From: Lates calcarifer
Taxonomy: Eukaryota > Chordata > Actinopteri > Centropomidae
Direction of reading: 5' to 3'
NCBI RefSeq assembly: GCF_001640805.2
Contig: NC_066836.1
Coordinates: 778,568-842,567 of the forward strand
Length of the DNA: 64,000 bases
The notes under the pieces were generated by a model, which worked only from the letters and a program-made list of their open reading frames with translations, was not told the origin of the DNA and did not search any database. The position numbers and the translations under genes were made by a program. This document shows, one piece after another, positions 47,489 to 61,368 of this stretch. Within the stretch, counting starts at the first letter, position 1. Every line of letters begins with the position of its first letter.

Positions 47489-48895
47489 AGACGACGACCT
47501 GACCTGCATGAAAACAGGGGGAGTGAGGAGGGAGGGGGTGGGGGGGTCGGGGGACAATCTACCTACAAACATCATCATCTATACAAACACCGCCCACCCT
47601 CCCCCCCTCTCTCAAACTTAAACCTCCTTGTCTGTCTTCTGTGTCAAACATATACTCTTCTTTGAGCTGTCGCATTAACAGGAGCAGTAGTGTCCCTCCT
47701 TCTGTCTGTGTCATGTGACTTTACCATCAGGGAGGGGCGGGGGGAGCCGGGGCAGGGGATTCTGGGATGAGATGGGGGTGTTGGACGAGTGGAGGAGTGG
47801 AGGTGATCCCCAAGGGCTGCAGAGGTGTCATCATTGATGTATTTTTCCACTGTTTGTTTCTGACTTTATTAAAGTTCGGGGGGGGTGCATGACACTCAGC
47901 TGAGCATGCTCAGTGTGACGATGGCCGACGGCTGTGACAGGACAAAACTCCCTGTCTGTGTCGGAGCCAATGGGCTTCATGCAAGAGCAGCTCAAATGTA
48001 TGGAGCACGTACACGTAAGACAGCAGAACTTTACCGATTTCAAGTTTCACAAAATGGACATTTGGTCCAGGACAAGGCATCAGATCTGTTTCCTGAATTA
48101 GACGTTAAAGTTCACAACAGCTCAGCCTCTGATCACTGAAGTTTTATTTACTGTATGTCTCTGTAACGGCTGACTACTAACACAAGTGGTGAACAACAAT
48201 TGGTAATCTCTCTTTAATTCCAGCTTCACAGAGCCTTACTGAGTTTATTTCCAGACAGACCCAGTCAGAGACCTCCCTCAGGAGGAGGAGGAGACCAAAC
48301 ACAGAGATAAAACAGAGGCAACACTGAGATTCATCAGGTGGAGACAAACTCCACATCAATCATAGTGTTGATGTGTAGCTGCTGGACGTGGAAACAAACA
48401 CGTTTAAGCTGAAAACAAGTGGATAAAATCTGTTTTTGCAGCTTTAAAATATTTGTAAAAATCAGCTTTGCTGAGAAACACTGAATGTAAACTCCACAGG
48501 GTATCTTTAACCTTTAAGACAAATGTTCTTGCATGAGGCCCGTTGTTTTCTGCTCCTCTGGTGAAACGTCTGAGATCTAACGTACAGATCGTGTCAGCTT
48601 TGGATTTAAAAGAAAATAATTACTGCCGTGCTGCTGTCTGAGAATCATACTCTAAAACCTTCACCTATACACGTGTCAAAAACAGTCTGATTCAACAGTC
48701 TGAACCAGAGCTGCTAAACCAGAGCACAGCATATATTAAACTACAGGTAACCATAGCAACAGTACAGCTGCTTCAGGCTCTGCTGGTGGTTAACTGAGCG
48801 GTGAAACGAACCTGCCCACAGGTGAAACTGGCTGCAAACACACTGTAAAACATTTAAACATGGACATGGCAGAATATCTGAGAATCATCTGACAC

Positions 48896-48933
<38 letters not shown>

Positions 48934-49486
48934 ACTTTTCTAAAACCAATCCTCAGCAGCAGTGTTGTTGTTGTGGAGTGTATAAGGTCGTTTTTTCCTC
49001 TTCGTTCGCTCCTGTTCGCTCCTCTTAGACTGCATGCTTAGACAGTTTGGTTCTGGCATGAATGTTCATCACTTGGTAGAGTATGATCTGTTGTGACCGT
49101 GTTTGCAAAAAACAAAAAAAAAGAAAACAGAAAAAAGAAAAAGAAAAGAAAAAACACAAAAAGTAAATATATTATAAATATGAATATAATATACAGTGGG
49201 GATCATCGTCGCCCACCTCTGTCCATTTTCTATTCACTCTGTAAATGTACAGATCTGAAGATCAACGCCTCGTCCATGTGAAATGTACAATGATTTCTAC
49301 ATTTAGCCATGTGTGTGTGTGTGTGAGAGTGTGTGTGTGTGTGTTGATTTTAGGTTCCTGTCCTGTTTGAGTTGTACCATGTAGCTGAAAATGAATCCTG
49401 TTTTCTGTATTAATCTGCCTTTTGTTGCTCTGACTTCTTTTGATTGTAAACTGTGATGCACTCTTAAAAATGATGTGTCATTTTTA

Positions 49487-49525
<39 letters not shown>

Positions 49526-50988
49526 GGGCGTTGTTCTGGACCTTCATCAGGATTCTTCCATCACATTTACATTTTCATGAGTGTGTGTGTGTGTGTGTGG
49601 TTTGGGGTCTCTTAGCACAGTCTTGTGTTCATGTGTTTATAATTAAGGATCAGGTAATCTAATCTAAAGTTACTTCTATAACTGAAATAACTGAGCGCGT
49701 GTTTAGTCCAGTGTCAGGATCAGATTATATGATAACATATTGTGATATATTGTTTGATATTTAGGTTAAATATATATTTCTCTGAGAGGTGTAATCACAA
49801 TTTTGGCAGAGAATGCATCATTTTGTCAGATTGAACTAGTTTCTTGTTCAAACTGTGAGAAGTTAGATCACAGTTGAATCTCAGAATGAAGAACAGGAAG
49901 GCGACCGTACAAAGAATATTAAATAGATGGTTTTGTGTCTTGTCACATGTTGAAATTATAAGGTATTTTTTTTATATTAGGTGAGAGTGACTTTAAATGT
50001 GCTGGAATGTGCAGGTCAGGGGTCTAAAATTATGACATATAACTCTGAGATAATATTTTGCCATCTGTAGCTGTTAGAATTTTTTTTTTTGTCCACTCCA
50101 AATTTAAATTTTTTGGCGCGACATAGCTTCCATACAACTTAAAATATGTTCCATATAGAAATAAAGACAAAGTTAGATTTGATCAGATACACTAATATTA
50201 TCAAAGTGATGAACAACAAGACAGACATGTGTTGTAAATCAGGAGAAAGTGCAGCAGCTTTTATGTGAAAAAAGAAAAGATACATATAAATATTTTTGCT
50301 GGTCAGACACATGAAAGACTCAACAACAAATAAAAACACTGAATTCAGAAACTGAAACTGTATGTACAGTTATAAATAGACATTCACACATCACATCATC
50401 ATCAGAAATATATCAACACAAAAAATAAAGTTATCCAGTATCCATCCACTCATCAGGTTAGTTAGTTGCTATTCTTTTATTAAAGAAAAAAAAGGTATTG
50501 TAGTTGTTAAGTGCAATGATACAAAAATTATGTTTTCATGTTTTAGATTTTTTAAAAAATCATTTGCAGTCAAAGTTTCTGTAGTTTTAGTTTTTCTTTT
50601 CAAAAAACCTTTCCTCCAACATAAAACTGCTTTAAGGTAATCTGGTTCTGTGGTACCAAACAGAAATAGAAAAACAAAGTAAAACCCAGTCACATCGTGT
50701 CTCTTCAGGTTTAACTTTTTCAGAGCCAATGAAGGATGAAGAGAAAGTTCTTCTGCTTCTCAGCCTCAAAATATGTTTAAACCTTAAAAACTCACCAGAA
50801 AGCGACAGGTTTGAACATTTAGAAAACAGAAAAATGAAATGGGATTTTGTTCCTTTTGATAACTTTCTTATATTGAATTCTTTACATTAGTTCATCCTGT
50901 TTTTCATGTGTAGCAGGTGTTTCAGAAAGATGCTCATATGGTCATTGTTCAAGTGGTAGATTTTTACTGCGGATCTGGACTCAGGTCC
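47489..50988. other. nmnat2 3' UTR and convergent intergenic space before lamc2
   Basis: nmnat2 and lamc2 meet tail to tail here. ATTAAA at 47868-47873 is a candidate near polyadenylation signal for nmnat2. Mammalian NMNAT2 has a long 3' UTR, and the AT-rich stretch to about 49.5 kb, with A-rich and TG tracts, could belong to it. On the minus strand AATAAA at 50476-50481 is a candidate end for lamc2, giving a 3' UTR of about 0.5 kb. A GAT repeat lies at 48897-48930 and a TG repeat at about 49490-49523. No other gene was seen. Confidence 0.5.
50476..50481 (-). terminator. Candidate polyadenylation signal of lamc2
   Basis: AATAAA on the minus strand, 508 bp after the lamc2 stop codon, in AT-rich sequence. 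It is the first canonical signal I noticed downstream of the stop, and cleavage would be expected 10 to 30 bp further left. Confidence 0.4.
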
Positions 50989-53900
50989 TCAGGCCTCCTC
51001 AATGGGGGGGCTGTTGTAGCAGCCCCTGGGGATGGTCTTCAGGATGTCCTCCAGGTTAGCGATGTCTCCCAGGAGGGTGTCAATGTCCACGTTGATGTCG
51101 GACAGCCGTAGAATCATGGCGACTTCCTGCTGCTCCATGTCCCTGAGCCGGGGCTTCAGACGACCCTCCACTTCTCTCTGAGCACCGGCCAGAGAGTCCT
51201 CCAGCTGCTTCACCGCATTCTCATCCACAGCAACACCAGGCTGGTCTGAGGACAAGAAGAAGTAAGAGATAAGGAAGAAGCTGAGTAACCCAGTTCTGCA
51301 GGTATTTCTACTGAAGTGGGTCAGAAAATGAAAACTAGGAGCTAAAAGCTAAACGCTAACAGGCTGCATGGAGCTGTGGAGTCATGTTAGACTGTTAGCT
51401 GGCTTCTCTTTTCTGTTCCCTGTGATCCAGCCATACTCACTCATGTTAGCCAGCATACTGTTGATGTCACGTAGTGTTTTTCCCACAGCGTCTCTGGTGT
51501 GTCTGGCGTTGTTGAAAGCTGCAGCGGCTCCAGCAGCAGCCTGCACAGGAAACATTCACATGATTTACTTTGTGCCCAGCAGTGTGAGTCTTACACCTGA
51601 CAGGTTGGTCTCTGTGTGGACAGTTTACCTGCTCAGCATCGACCTCCAGCCTCCTGGCGCTGTCCAGCTCAAACTCCAGGTCTCCAGTTAAATCGTCAGC
51701 CTTCGTCCTCAGATCCTGAGCCTCCTTGTTCAATTTGGTGGCTTCATTAACCAGACCGCTGTAAGACGGCAGCGCTCCAAATGATCCCTGAAGAAAAAAA
51801 GACAAAACACCAAGTCAGCATAATGGAGCTAAGGCTAACAGTTTCCCCCTGCTTCCAGTTATTTATGCTAAGCTAGGCTAAACATGTGCCAATTTCCTAC
51901 GAGTGTACACAACTGGTTTTTACCTCCAGACCGTTGACCAGGCCCTCCAGCTCATTGATGGTTCCAAGAGCGTTGTTGTAATTATCGGACATGTCTTCCA
52001 AGATGGACAGCATCTTAGCATTGCTGCCGACAGCCTGCTGGATGGTGGTGTTGATGCCAGGAAGACGCTTGATGGCACTGTCAGCATCAGCTCTGCTGAT
52101 GTCGATCTGCTGGTCGAACCCTGATGAGGAGGAAGAGTCACGTTAAGTCCTGCTCTGTGTTTAAAGGAGAATGTTTCTTTAAGCAGTCAGTGTGTCTGTT
52201 TACCTCTCAGGGTGTTCAGGGCGTCGTCCAGGTCCTTGGTGTTGCTGTTGATGAGTTTCAGAGCGCCCTCAGTGTCGGCCTTGGCAACGTTGACTCTGTC
52301 CAGCAGCTTGTTGAACTCCTGCAGACACAGACATATAACATGAGGGGTCAATGAAGCGAATGCAAGGAGTAAAATGTTTCACTGTACGAAAATAGCAAGT
52401 AGCATTCATCATGTTTTAAGCTCTGACCTTCTGGGCAGCCTTGCCCTTGGCCAGCAGGTCCTCAGTGACGGCCTTGTCTGCCTGCACACCACGCTGCAGC
52501 ACCTCGAAGCCTAAGATGTTATCTTCCGCCAACCCATTCAGACCATCCAACCTCGTAACCATTGCGTCCATCTCCCCCTGAGCATCATGGGAAAACACAA
52601 GAGGTTAAACACAGAGACTTATTTATTTAGGAAGTTTTCTAGGAACAGTTTTCTGAAACAGGTTTTGACGTCTAACAGCGGCTGTTACCTTCAGGGACGT
52701 TGGGAGGTTTCGCTCCATGGTGGCGATGTTTTTCAACATGCCTTCCGACATTTTGCTCTCATCTCTGGCCTCACCACTCAGGCGGATCGCCTGGTTCTCC
52801 AAACCCTTCACCCGGGCTGAAGTCTGATCGTACCTGTACGCACACATGGACGTGATTCATTTAACAATGCGTAGAGGGAGACTGTACCAAGACTCCTGAA
52901 TCATTAACCATATTACAGGGTTATATTAGGGGTCACTTATATGACCTCAATTGTTGCAGCAGAAACGTTTAGACAAACAAAGGCTACTCACATAGTTTTC
53001 AGATCTCCGATCACCTCTTTGACTTTGTTCTCTTTGTTCATGAGAGCTCGGACCAAAGCCAGACTCTTCTCCGAGTCACTCAGAGCTTTGTTGGCTGTTC
53101 GCTCTACGGCAGTGGCATCTGTCTGATGTCTGGAAGACAGACAGAGAGGAATTATTAAGTGTCAACATGTACCTTTTAATAACACATCAGCGACACTATG
53201 AAAACAGTGTAATAGACTTACGTATCAGCAAGGCTGGTAGCTGTCTGCACCAACGAAGACAGGAAGTTTGAACCCAGTGGTGCATCTCCAAGAGGAAGCT
53301 CCTGACAGGAGGGAAAAGAGAAAACAGCTTTTAGCAACAAGATCATTTTCTGAATCCTCCTCTTCACCATCACAGTTACAGTTATAATAAAGTAAATTAA
53401 AAGTAATCAGATGCTAAGGCCAGATCGTGTCATCAGTCTGTCTCATTCTTACAGCTGATCTGAGTTTGGTCTTGGCCTCCTCCAGTTTGCGTTTCATCTC
53501 CGCCATCAGAGTCTGGACATCTTCCACCTCCATCTTGTACGTTTTTTGTCGCTGCTTGATGTCGTCGGCTGTGTCTGCGATGTTTTGGATGTCCTGTTCC
53601 TCGGCCAGCTGACTCCTGCTGATGGACGACAGACGACCTTGCAGGCTCTTCTCCAAATCTATTGGACACAGGAGGTGTGACATCATCAGCACTTGACACC
53701 TTCTTACCAGGTGTGGAAACTTTCTCCTCAACTTCTCCAACAGTTTGCCTGCAGTTCCTCTAACCACCACTAGATGCTGCTGTTACACACCCAGTGTCGT
53801 CTTACCTCTGAGCTGCTCAGTGTTGTCGTGCAGGTCCTTCACCAGCTGCTCGGTGGCCCTCAGAGTGGCCTCCATCTGAGCGCTGGTGGTTGGTGTCAAA

Positions 53901-56900
53901 CCTTTGTCCATGTCTGCAAACAGAGTCTCCAGCTTCTTCAGCTGTGTGGTGTAATCCCCCATCTGAAACATAAGGAACACATTCAAACAGGTGCACGTCT
54001 TCAGGAGGAGATAAAATGTCAGATATTGTGTTCTGCTGCTCCCAACACGCCAAAAAAAGAGTCTTCACAGCTGTACCTTTGCCTTGATGGGGCTGAAACA
54101 GGCGGGGCAGTTGGATCGTTGACACCTCAGACCCTCGAAGCCTGGTTTGCACTGACAGCGACCAGAATCATCGCACTGTCTGGACTCAGAGCCCTGAAGG
54201 TCACAGTCGCAGGCTGGTCCACAAAACAAGAGAGGGAACAGCTGTTAGCAACATTTACACTGATAAAACCAAATCAGTTCCACATTAGGTACGAGTCCAC
54301 TTAGATTACAGTCTATGAAATTTCATTATTTTCTTTGTTGTGTCTGTTGAGTTTCATCTCCTCACCTGTTCTCACTTCCCCATTCAGCCCAGGAGTTACC
54401 TGATGTCTCCTCACCTGCACCTCATTCTATAATCTACCTGGACTGTTTATATAAGAGCCTTTTCCTCCTGTTTGTTTGTTCTGTTTCCTTCAGTTACCTC
54501 CTGCCTCTGCTTTTGATCCTTATCTGTCACTCATCTGTTTATTACTAACCAAAGATACTTCAGATCCAGAGTGAAATGTGTTTCTTACGTTTGCAGGCGT
54601 CGGTGAGTCGTCTGTGATAGAAACCTCTCAGACAATCCTCACAATTCTGTCCTTTTGTGTTGTTCAGACATTTCAGACATTTGCCGCTGATGCGATCGCA
54701 GCTTCCCACCACGCTGACGTCAATGTGGCCGTTGCACTGACAGGGTCTGCAGGGGCGTCGCAGTCCAGCAGCTCCTGCAGGGTCGCCATAAAACCCCTCC
54801 TGACAAACGTCACAGCGAGGACCTGAAGAGATACAGACACAATCTCATCATGTTGTTGACACTTTTATGATGTGAGTCAATGATCAGTGGGATTCATCCT
54901 GATAAAGGTCAATTGTCATCAACCTCAGTCTCTGACTTACCGGTGGTTCCGGTTGGACAGTTGTCACACCGAGGCTCCAGTGAGCCAGCAGCCACAGAGC
55001 AGGACACTCCCTCTGGACAGGGACACTTCTTACAGGTCTGGGGCTGCCAAGGGTCTCGGTAAAACCCCTCAGAGCAGCTTCGGTCTCCGGGCGTCTCATC
55101 AGCAGAGTAGCAGTCTCCGGTCTGAGGGTCACAGCTACCTCCTCTGCAGCTGCAGGGCTCGCAGGGGCTGAAGGCTCCGTCCGCAGGGTTCCTGCGTTTG
55201 AAACCTGCTGCACATTGCTCGCAGAACTCGCCCTCGTATCCTGAAGGGCAGCTGCAGGTCTGAACCCAGCGGGCCGGGACGCCATCCCCACGCTGCGCTG
55301 ACACCAGCTGCACATTATCAAGGTAACCACGTCCTGAAAAGACACAACAGCTCAACTACTGCTGACCACAAAGCACCAGCACCATCCTACAAATGTCCAG
55401 CAGAAGGATCACTGGTGCAGAGATCTCTCTGAAGTCTACACAAATTGACAACAGTATACCAGCAGAAAAATTCACCTTTGTCACCGAATGTTGCCCGGAT
55501 CTTGATGGCGGTGAGATTCTGGAGGAGCGTCTGGAAGTGGAGGGAGGAGAGCTGAGGACTCCACCTGCTGCCAGGCTGCTCGTCCAGTCTGTATCAGACA
55601 CAAAACAGGGTTTACTACACTGACTGAGGAGATAAGATGCTGCTCATCAGAATATCTGTCGTTATTTTTGTGTCAAATTTCAGCTGGAAATGTTTCTGCA
55701 CCTCAAACCTCTGATGGTGCAGATGTGAAAAGGTACCACAAGGAACATAATAAATCATAAATCACAGCACATTGGAGCACCGGGCAGAACGTGAGACAGA
55801 CTGACACAAAAATAAAAACATCTAAACCCAGATTACGATGGATTATGTCTCTGCAGACAGGTTGATTCTGACCTGAAGCTGTATTTGATTTTCTGTCCAC
55901 AGGGGACGATGGACAGCAGGTCGCCCAGAGAGGCCGATACTCTGAGGCCGGCGCCTTCCAAGATCACATCATTGGCGGACGGGTGTCGGACACCTCGATC
56001 CAGACGTAGGGAGAAGGAAAAGTTCTGACCATAACTCAGCAACTGGTTCCCCAGGTAAGGAGCTGCAGGAGGGAAAGGAGAGGAAACACCTGGTCAGGTA
56101 GAGGAAAGGTGGGGAGGAAACAAGGAAAGGAGGAGGAAATGGCAATGGAGAAGAGAAGCCAGGTAAGAAGAAGAGGATGGAGGATAGAGAGGAGACAAGG
56201 AGAGGGAGAGAAGAGGCGGGGCTTATTCTCACCTGGGGCATACAGATAAATGGGCAGGCTGTTTTTGGAGATCACCTCCAGGTCCTGGTGTGTCGGTGAC
56301 CATCTGAAGTGAACATCATCAGGAGTGACGCCGTGACTTGTCGCCACCTTCCAACCCTCCGGACCTGAAATACAACACAACACTCACTACTGCTGCTCTC
56401 TGGTGCTTTTATTTTGAAACGTATCCACCACTGGAGGAGTCATTGGTCTTTTATTGTGAAATGCAGAGGTGAATGGTTACCGGTGGTGAAGGTGGAGGTG
56501 ATGTTGTGGACGGAGTAACCGGACTGTGGAGAACACGTGCTGCTGTGGCCGTAACAGAAACATGGCAGACTCAGACTCCCAGAATCCTCTCTGGGCTGAC
56601 GACTGAAAAACACCACGCGCAACAAGGAGTTAGAGTCGAAACTTATTAAAACACAGAAGAAGAGGTTGAACAATTCTCTGAAGAAATAAAGTATTTTTGT
56701 AAAAGTTAAATTTGAAGAACTGAATGGAGCATCAATTACTGTGGTGTTTAGGTAAATGTTCTCACCTCTGTGTGCAGCCGTTCGGTCCGATCGGTCCGTC
56801 TGCACATCGGTCACATTTCTCTCCTGTTACACCTTCTTTACAGCTGCAGCGCCCCCTGCTGTCACATGTCGCACTGACAGAACCTGCACGAGAAGAAACA

Positions 56901-59900
56901 ACGTGAGAAATCCAACATCTGTGATAAAACCCAGCAGTCTCTGGCGCGTGTTAAGGACAAGTGTAGGTGTGTGTGTGTGTGTGTGTGGTTGTTTCTCACC
57001 TGTGGGGTTGCAGCCGCAGGGCGTGCAGCTCAGTCCCGCCCCCTGCAGGTAGTAGCCGTCCTTGCAGCGCTCACAGTGGCGGCCCTCGGTGTTTCCCTGA
57101 CAGTCGACGCAGTGTAGACCCCAGGCGTCCCGGAGGCAGTACCGAGACCTCCCATTACAGTCACACCGTACTGTCGCTGCAGGAGGAGACAGGAAGTCAG
57201 TTTATTTATTTACTGCTCAGTCCTGCAGAAACTCCTCTCTCCTCTAGAGGTCGGTGTTTCTCCGTATTTTAGAATCTGTCATCATCACTGTACTGTTTTG
57301 ATTTGGTCTTAGTTATTGCATCTTTATATTTTCTGCTCTTACAACACATACTCTGAATGATATCAGCTGTTACTCAGACATTAGAGTCTAAACAAACTGT
57401 AGAACCAGGTCACAAACTGACCACATGGCTAAGTCTAAATCCTGCAGCTGTTTGTTGTTTCCAGGTGTAGACTTTATCCTGACGGTGGAGTGAGAGGAAA
57501 GGTTGATGAGTAAAGCGTCTGACTGACTGTTTTCATGTTCCTGTAAAGTCCTCTGAGCTTTACCGTGACCACCCGCAGCATTAGAGGTGTTTACACAGTG
57601 TGAGGCTTCTCTCATGTTCTGTGGTTTGTTCAGAAACCCTGCACCTCCCAACCTGAAGCCCTGTAGACAAATCACTCCCTCCACAGAAAGCCCCGCCCGT
57701 CTGACAGATCATCACTGACAAACACCCAGAGATCTGATAAGACTGTTTGCAGCTGTGAGACACTCACTGAATGAGAGCTTCATTTTAAACTTTGAACAGG
57801 CTGCTGCTTGTTTCTGCTCTGAACAAAGACGTCTCATTAGTGGTGAAGTTACATCATGTCAGGTGGAGATCGACGAGGGGAAAATTAATCATAAATCAGC
57901 CTCAGCTCTGCAGAGCCGAGAAACAAAACATCAACATTTCTAATATTTCATGTTTGACTTTGAACCTCAGTGCAGCCGAGTTAATTTCCTCTCAGCAGGA
58001 TGAAGTACTCAGATATTTCATTTCAGTAAAAGTACCAAAGTACTTTCATCCAACTACACTTAAAGTACTGAAAGTGAAATAAGATTAGTGGAGTAGTTAT
58101 TGATACATTCATGTTTAGCCTAGCTTAGCACAAAGACTGGAAGCGGAGGGAAACTGTTAGCCTAGCTCTGTTGAAACAACAGTGTCCAGCTGCTTCAGGA
58201 AAGAACTTGGTGTCATTGGGTAAAGTGTCTCTCATGTGGCCTTGTATGTATTGACTGATTGATTGATTGATTGATTGATTGACCTCTGCCCTGAGCAGTA
58301 AAATGCTGAACTCATGACTTCTAATGGATCTGGATCCTCTGACAGACGGTGACCGTGGTTTGTTGGTCTGTCTGGGTTCAGGTTGACCTGGGATCACTCA
58401 GCCTCTGATTCACGCTCAGTCACTGTGGTTCAGAGTCAGTCAGAGAGTGGTACACGGTGACTCACTCTGTGATAGCAGTTAATGCTCACCTGAGCGCCGG
58501 TGGCACAGGTGAACTCATGTGTTATGGTTTTTAGAAGACAGTTTCCAACATGTGTCTGATTCCTCCCTGAACACACACCTGACGATCAGAACAACAGAGC
58601 TGAGGAGGAAACGCGCCATCGTTCAGAGACCTGGACTCAGTCTCCAGAACCTGGACCAGTTCTACTCTGTCAGAAACCTGTGTGTGAAGCTGGTTTTTAA
58701 TACGACAGATACAGTCGGACAGTTCAGGCCACTGGTTCTCAACATAGGGGTCGGGCCCCTCCAAAGGGCCACTAGAGAAACCTGAGAGGTCATCGAAGAA
58801 GAAACGAAAAGTTCTGATTCTTTTCTCTGATCTTTGGTTTTTAGTGAAATGTTGGATTTGAGTTTCTCTGAAGTCTAACATGTGAACCATGATGATCAGA
58901 GGTTGGAGACCTGGTTTGATCTTAAACAATATTCATCATGTTTTTATGTCAAATCTTAATCTACAGACAGAGTACATCTGTCAGATAAACTTTTACATAA
59001 GTACAGAACTGGAGTAAACGAACTTAACATCATGTTTTATCACTTTTGTCAGTGAATAACGTTTTGGCAAATAAATATAAAACATATTTATTCATGTAAT
59101 TTTCTATGCAGCATAAAAAACATATTATTCATATATTTTTAGTTTTACAACATATGACTGATGAGATAATGGTCGTATTTACATCAGAGAGCCCTGACAG
59201 TACAAGCAGGTAAACGTGTAACACCTGGATTAAACTGAATCACAGAAAATTAACATTAAACGTGACATTTTCTTCAGTGTCTGTGTGTCAGTTCTCTGTC
59301 AGTGTGTCGGCCTGAATTCCTCTGAACAAATCATTAAAACTAAACAGGCAGTAACTTCTCTCCCTGAGGGGGAGGCAGCTCCCATCTGACGGCTCAGGTC
59401 CAGGTCTCACCCACGGCCAGGGAGAGGCTGCTGGAGCCTCACCCATGGGCGTCGCCCTTTCTCCTCTCGGAGGCTCATTTCAGCCACGAGGAAAAAGACA
59501 GAATAAAAAGTGTTTTTGAAAAAATGTTTTCTCTATTTCATGGAGGTTTTTCTCGTCTTAAATTAAACCCACTTCCTGATGCTCTGCTCTTTAAACGTTC
59601 TACACTATAAATACGCTCCTGTAATTCCTACAAATTAAATATTAATATTAAATATTTCAGACACTAAGTTAATTCAAAATATATAATAAGGACTTTTGAT
59701 TTGCTATTGTATCATTTTAACTTTAAATCTTAGTTTGTCATAATTCTGCTTTTAAGTTTGACTTTGTTTATCAAAAAGTATTTCATATACACACATTTTC
59801 TGACAGCTTTGAGCTTCCATACTCACACAGTTTAAGACACTGAGCCTTTTTTTATTACGTGTAATCGAAGATTAACTGAATAAAGTAGCGTTTTTGTCCT

Positions 59901-60337
59901 CTGCATAACAACTTGAAACAAAAATTACTTCATTTTTTATTCTTTCTCTCTTTCCAGCCTCCAGTTTTTAATCAACAGTAAACAACATATACAGATTAAT
60001 ATTAGTACATTAAGGATGAAATCTCAACTTAATGCACCTTCTTATTGAAGTCATAAGGTTTTTGGAAAAGATAAAAAAAAACTTCCCAACTCTTAAATGT
60101 TCATTTAGTTTTTCTACAGACATTAAAGTGTGTGAGGAGTCTGAGGTGTCAGCAGATCCTGTTTAAAGATGCTGAGCTGAAGTCTGAGCTCCTTCAGCCT
60201 CCACAGAAAAACACAGAGAGAATCAAAGTAAAGAAGAAGAAGATCAAACACTCACAGTAATGTGTGTATGTGGCCTGGACGGCACAAACCGCAGCCAAAA
60301 CCGCGCAGAGTGAAATCCAGCTGCTGCTGCTCCTCAT
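50989..60337 (-). CDS. lamc2: Laminin gamma-2 chain, 21 coding exons
   Basis: Secreted basement-membrane chain of laminin-332. Exons (minus): 60256-60337, 57000-57176, 56766-56883, 56481-56602, 56233-56364, 55873-56062, 55476-55588, 54941-55333, 54589-54822, 54077-54213, 53806-53962, 53453-53658, 53222-53301, 52992-53129, 52689-52833, 52428-52577, 52204-52318, 51924-52120, 51629-51787, 51441-51540, 50989-51245. They sum to 3402 nt, 1133 aa, phases continuous. Exon 1 encodes a signal peptide ([20 protein letters not shown]). There is no N-terminal LN domain, as expected for gamma-2. Laminin EGF repeats come first, then a laminin IV domain (about residues 170-370, including [20 protein letters not shown]), then more EGF repeats to residue 566. 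Residues 567-1133 are coiled coil. It ends with the gamma-chain cysteine in [13 protein letters not shown]. Human LAMC2 is about 60 residues longer (see findings). Confidence 0.95.
57177..60255. other. lamc2 intron 1
   Basis: The largest lamc2 intron, 3.1 kb, separates the signal-peptide exon from the first EGF exon. It has an ATTG microsatellite at about 58253-58282 and AT-rich sequence from 58.9 to 60.1 kb. No further exon was recognised; the 132-aa minus ORF at 58531-58929 lacks known motifs. Confidence 0.55.
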
Positions 60338-60565
60338 GTCGTGTGTGTGAATCCTCAAAAATCAGATCAGTGTCAAATCTCCTCTGAGCTGGAAATGACA
60401 AAAAAACTCATCCAGCTCCTCGAGCTGTCGGCTTTTAACTCCTCTCCTGCTGCAGGTCGGGACACGCTGCACATACTGGCACACACTTACTCACATGTGA
60501 TTCATAAACACACACTCAGAAACACACACTCAGTCAGAGGATATGACGGCTGCCGTGTGTCAGAC

Positions 60566-60627
<62 letters not shown>

Positions 60628-60629
<2 letters not shown>

Positions 60630-60684
60630 GGGCGTTGTTCTGGACCTTCATCAGGATTCTTCCATCACATTTACATTTTCATGA
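60628..60684 (+). repeat. 57-bp repeat identical to 49524-49580
   Basis: Begins TTGGGCGTTGTTCTGGACCT and ends ACATTTTCATGA. It is identical to the copy at 49524-49580, and both copies directly follow a TG microsatellite. The two sites are 11 kb apart on either side of lamc2. Confidence 0.9.
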
Positions 60685-61091
60685 CACAAAGACATTTCAC
60701 AAGACACAAAATTAAAAATCAGATTTCAGTGAATACACGCTCTGTTCCACAAATGGAAAATATTATAATTCAGCATCAGATTCAAACGTCCGGGTCCAGA
60801 CTCAATGGTCCCAATAAAACATGAAACATCATCAGGCAGTGCTGCTGTTATCAGTCTTTATCTGCAGCTATAAAACAAACTGAAGCTCTTTATTAGCTGA
60901 GAGTTAAACTGAAGTAAAGGAAATGTTGTAATGTGATCCAATGACAGTCATTCACATCAAAGTCCGTCCACTAAAGTTCTTGTTTTTGTCTCTGACAGAC
61001 TCAGATTGTTCTTCTCAGTGTCTGACAACATGATGACAGGATTCCTACAGAGACAGAGCTTTTTATTAAAGAGGAAGATCCTTTAGTTTAA

Positions 61092-61368
61092 CCAGAAACA
61101 TCTCTATATATCTCTACCAGACTCCATTGACAAAAACAGGGATTTAACAGGAGCTGCTGGAATACCACTGCCTCCATCTGTTAGTGTGTCTGTGTTACTG
61201 TGTGACTTTCAGTGGTGGAAGAAGTAATCAGATACTTTACTGAAGTAAAAGTCCCACACAGTAACACAGACACACTGACAGATGGAGGCAGTGGTATTCC
61301 AGCAGCTCCTGGTTAAATCCCTGTTTTTATCAATGGAGTCTGGTAGAGATATATAGAGATGTTTCTGG
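61092..61368. mobile_element. Palindromic MITE-like element, 277 bp
   Basis: The outer arms begin CCAGAAACATCTCTATATAT and are near-perfect reverse complements, meeting around a core containing GTAATCAGATACTTTACTG. Partial copies occur in nmnat2 intron 1 (about 39398-39549 and 40800-40945). The structure fits a non-autonomous foldback DNA transposon. No transposase gene is present. Confidence 0.85.

Noticed and set aside
53774..54304. A 176-codon plus-strand ORF
   Set aside because: It is antisense to lamc2 exons that match laminin gamma-2 and have consistent splice phases.
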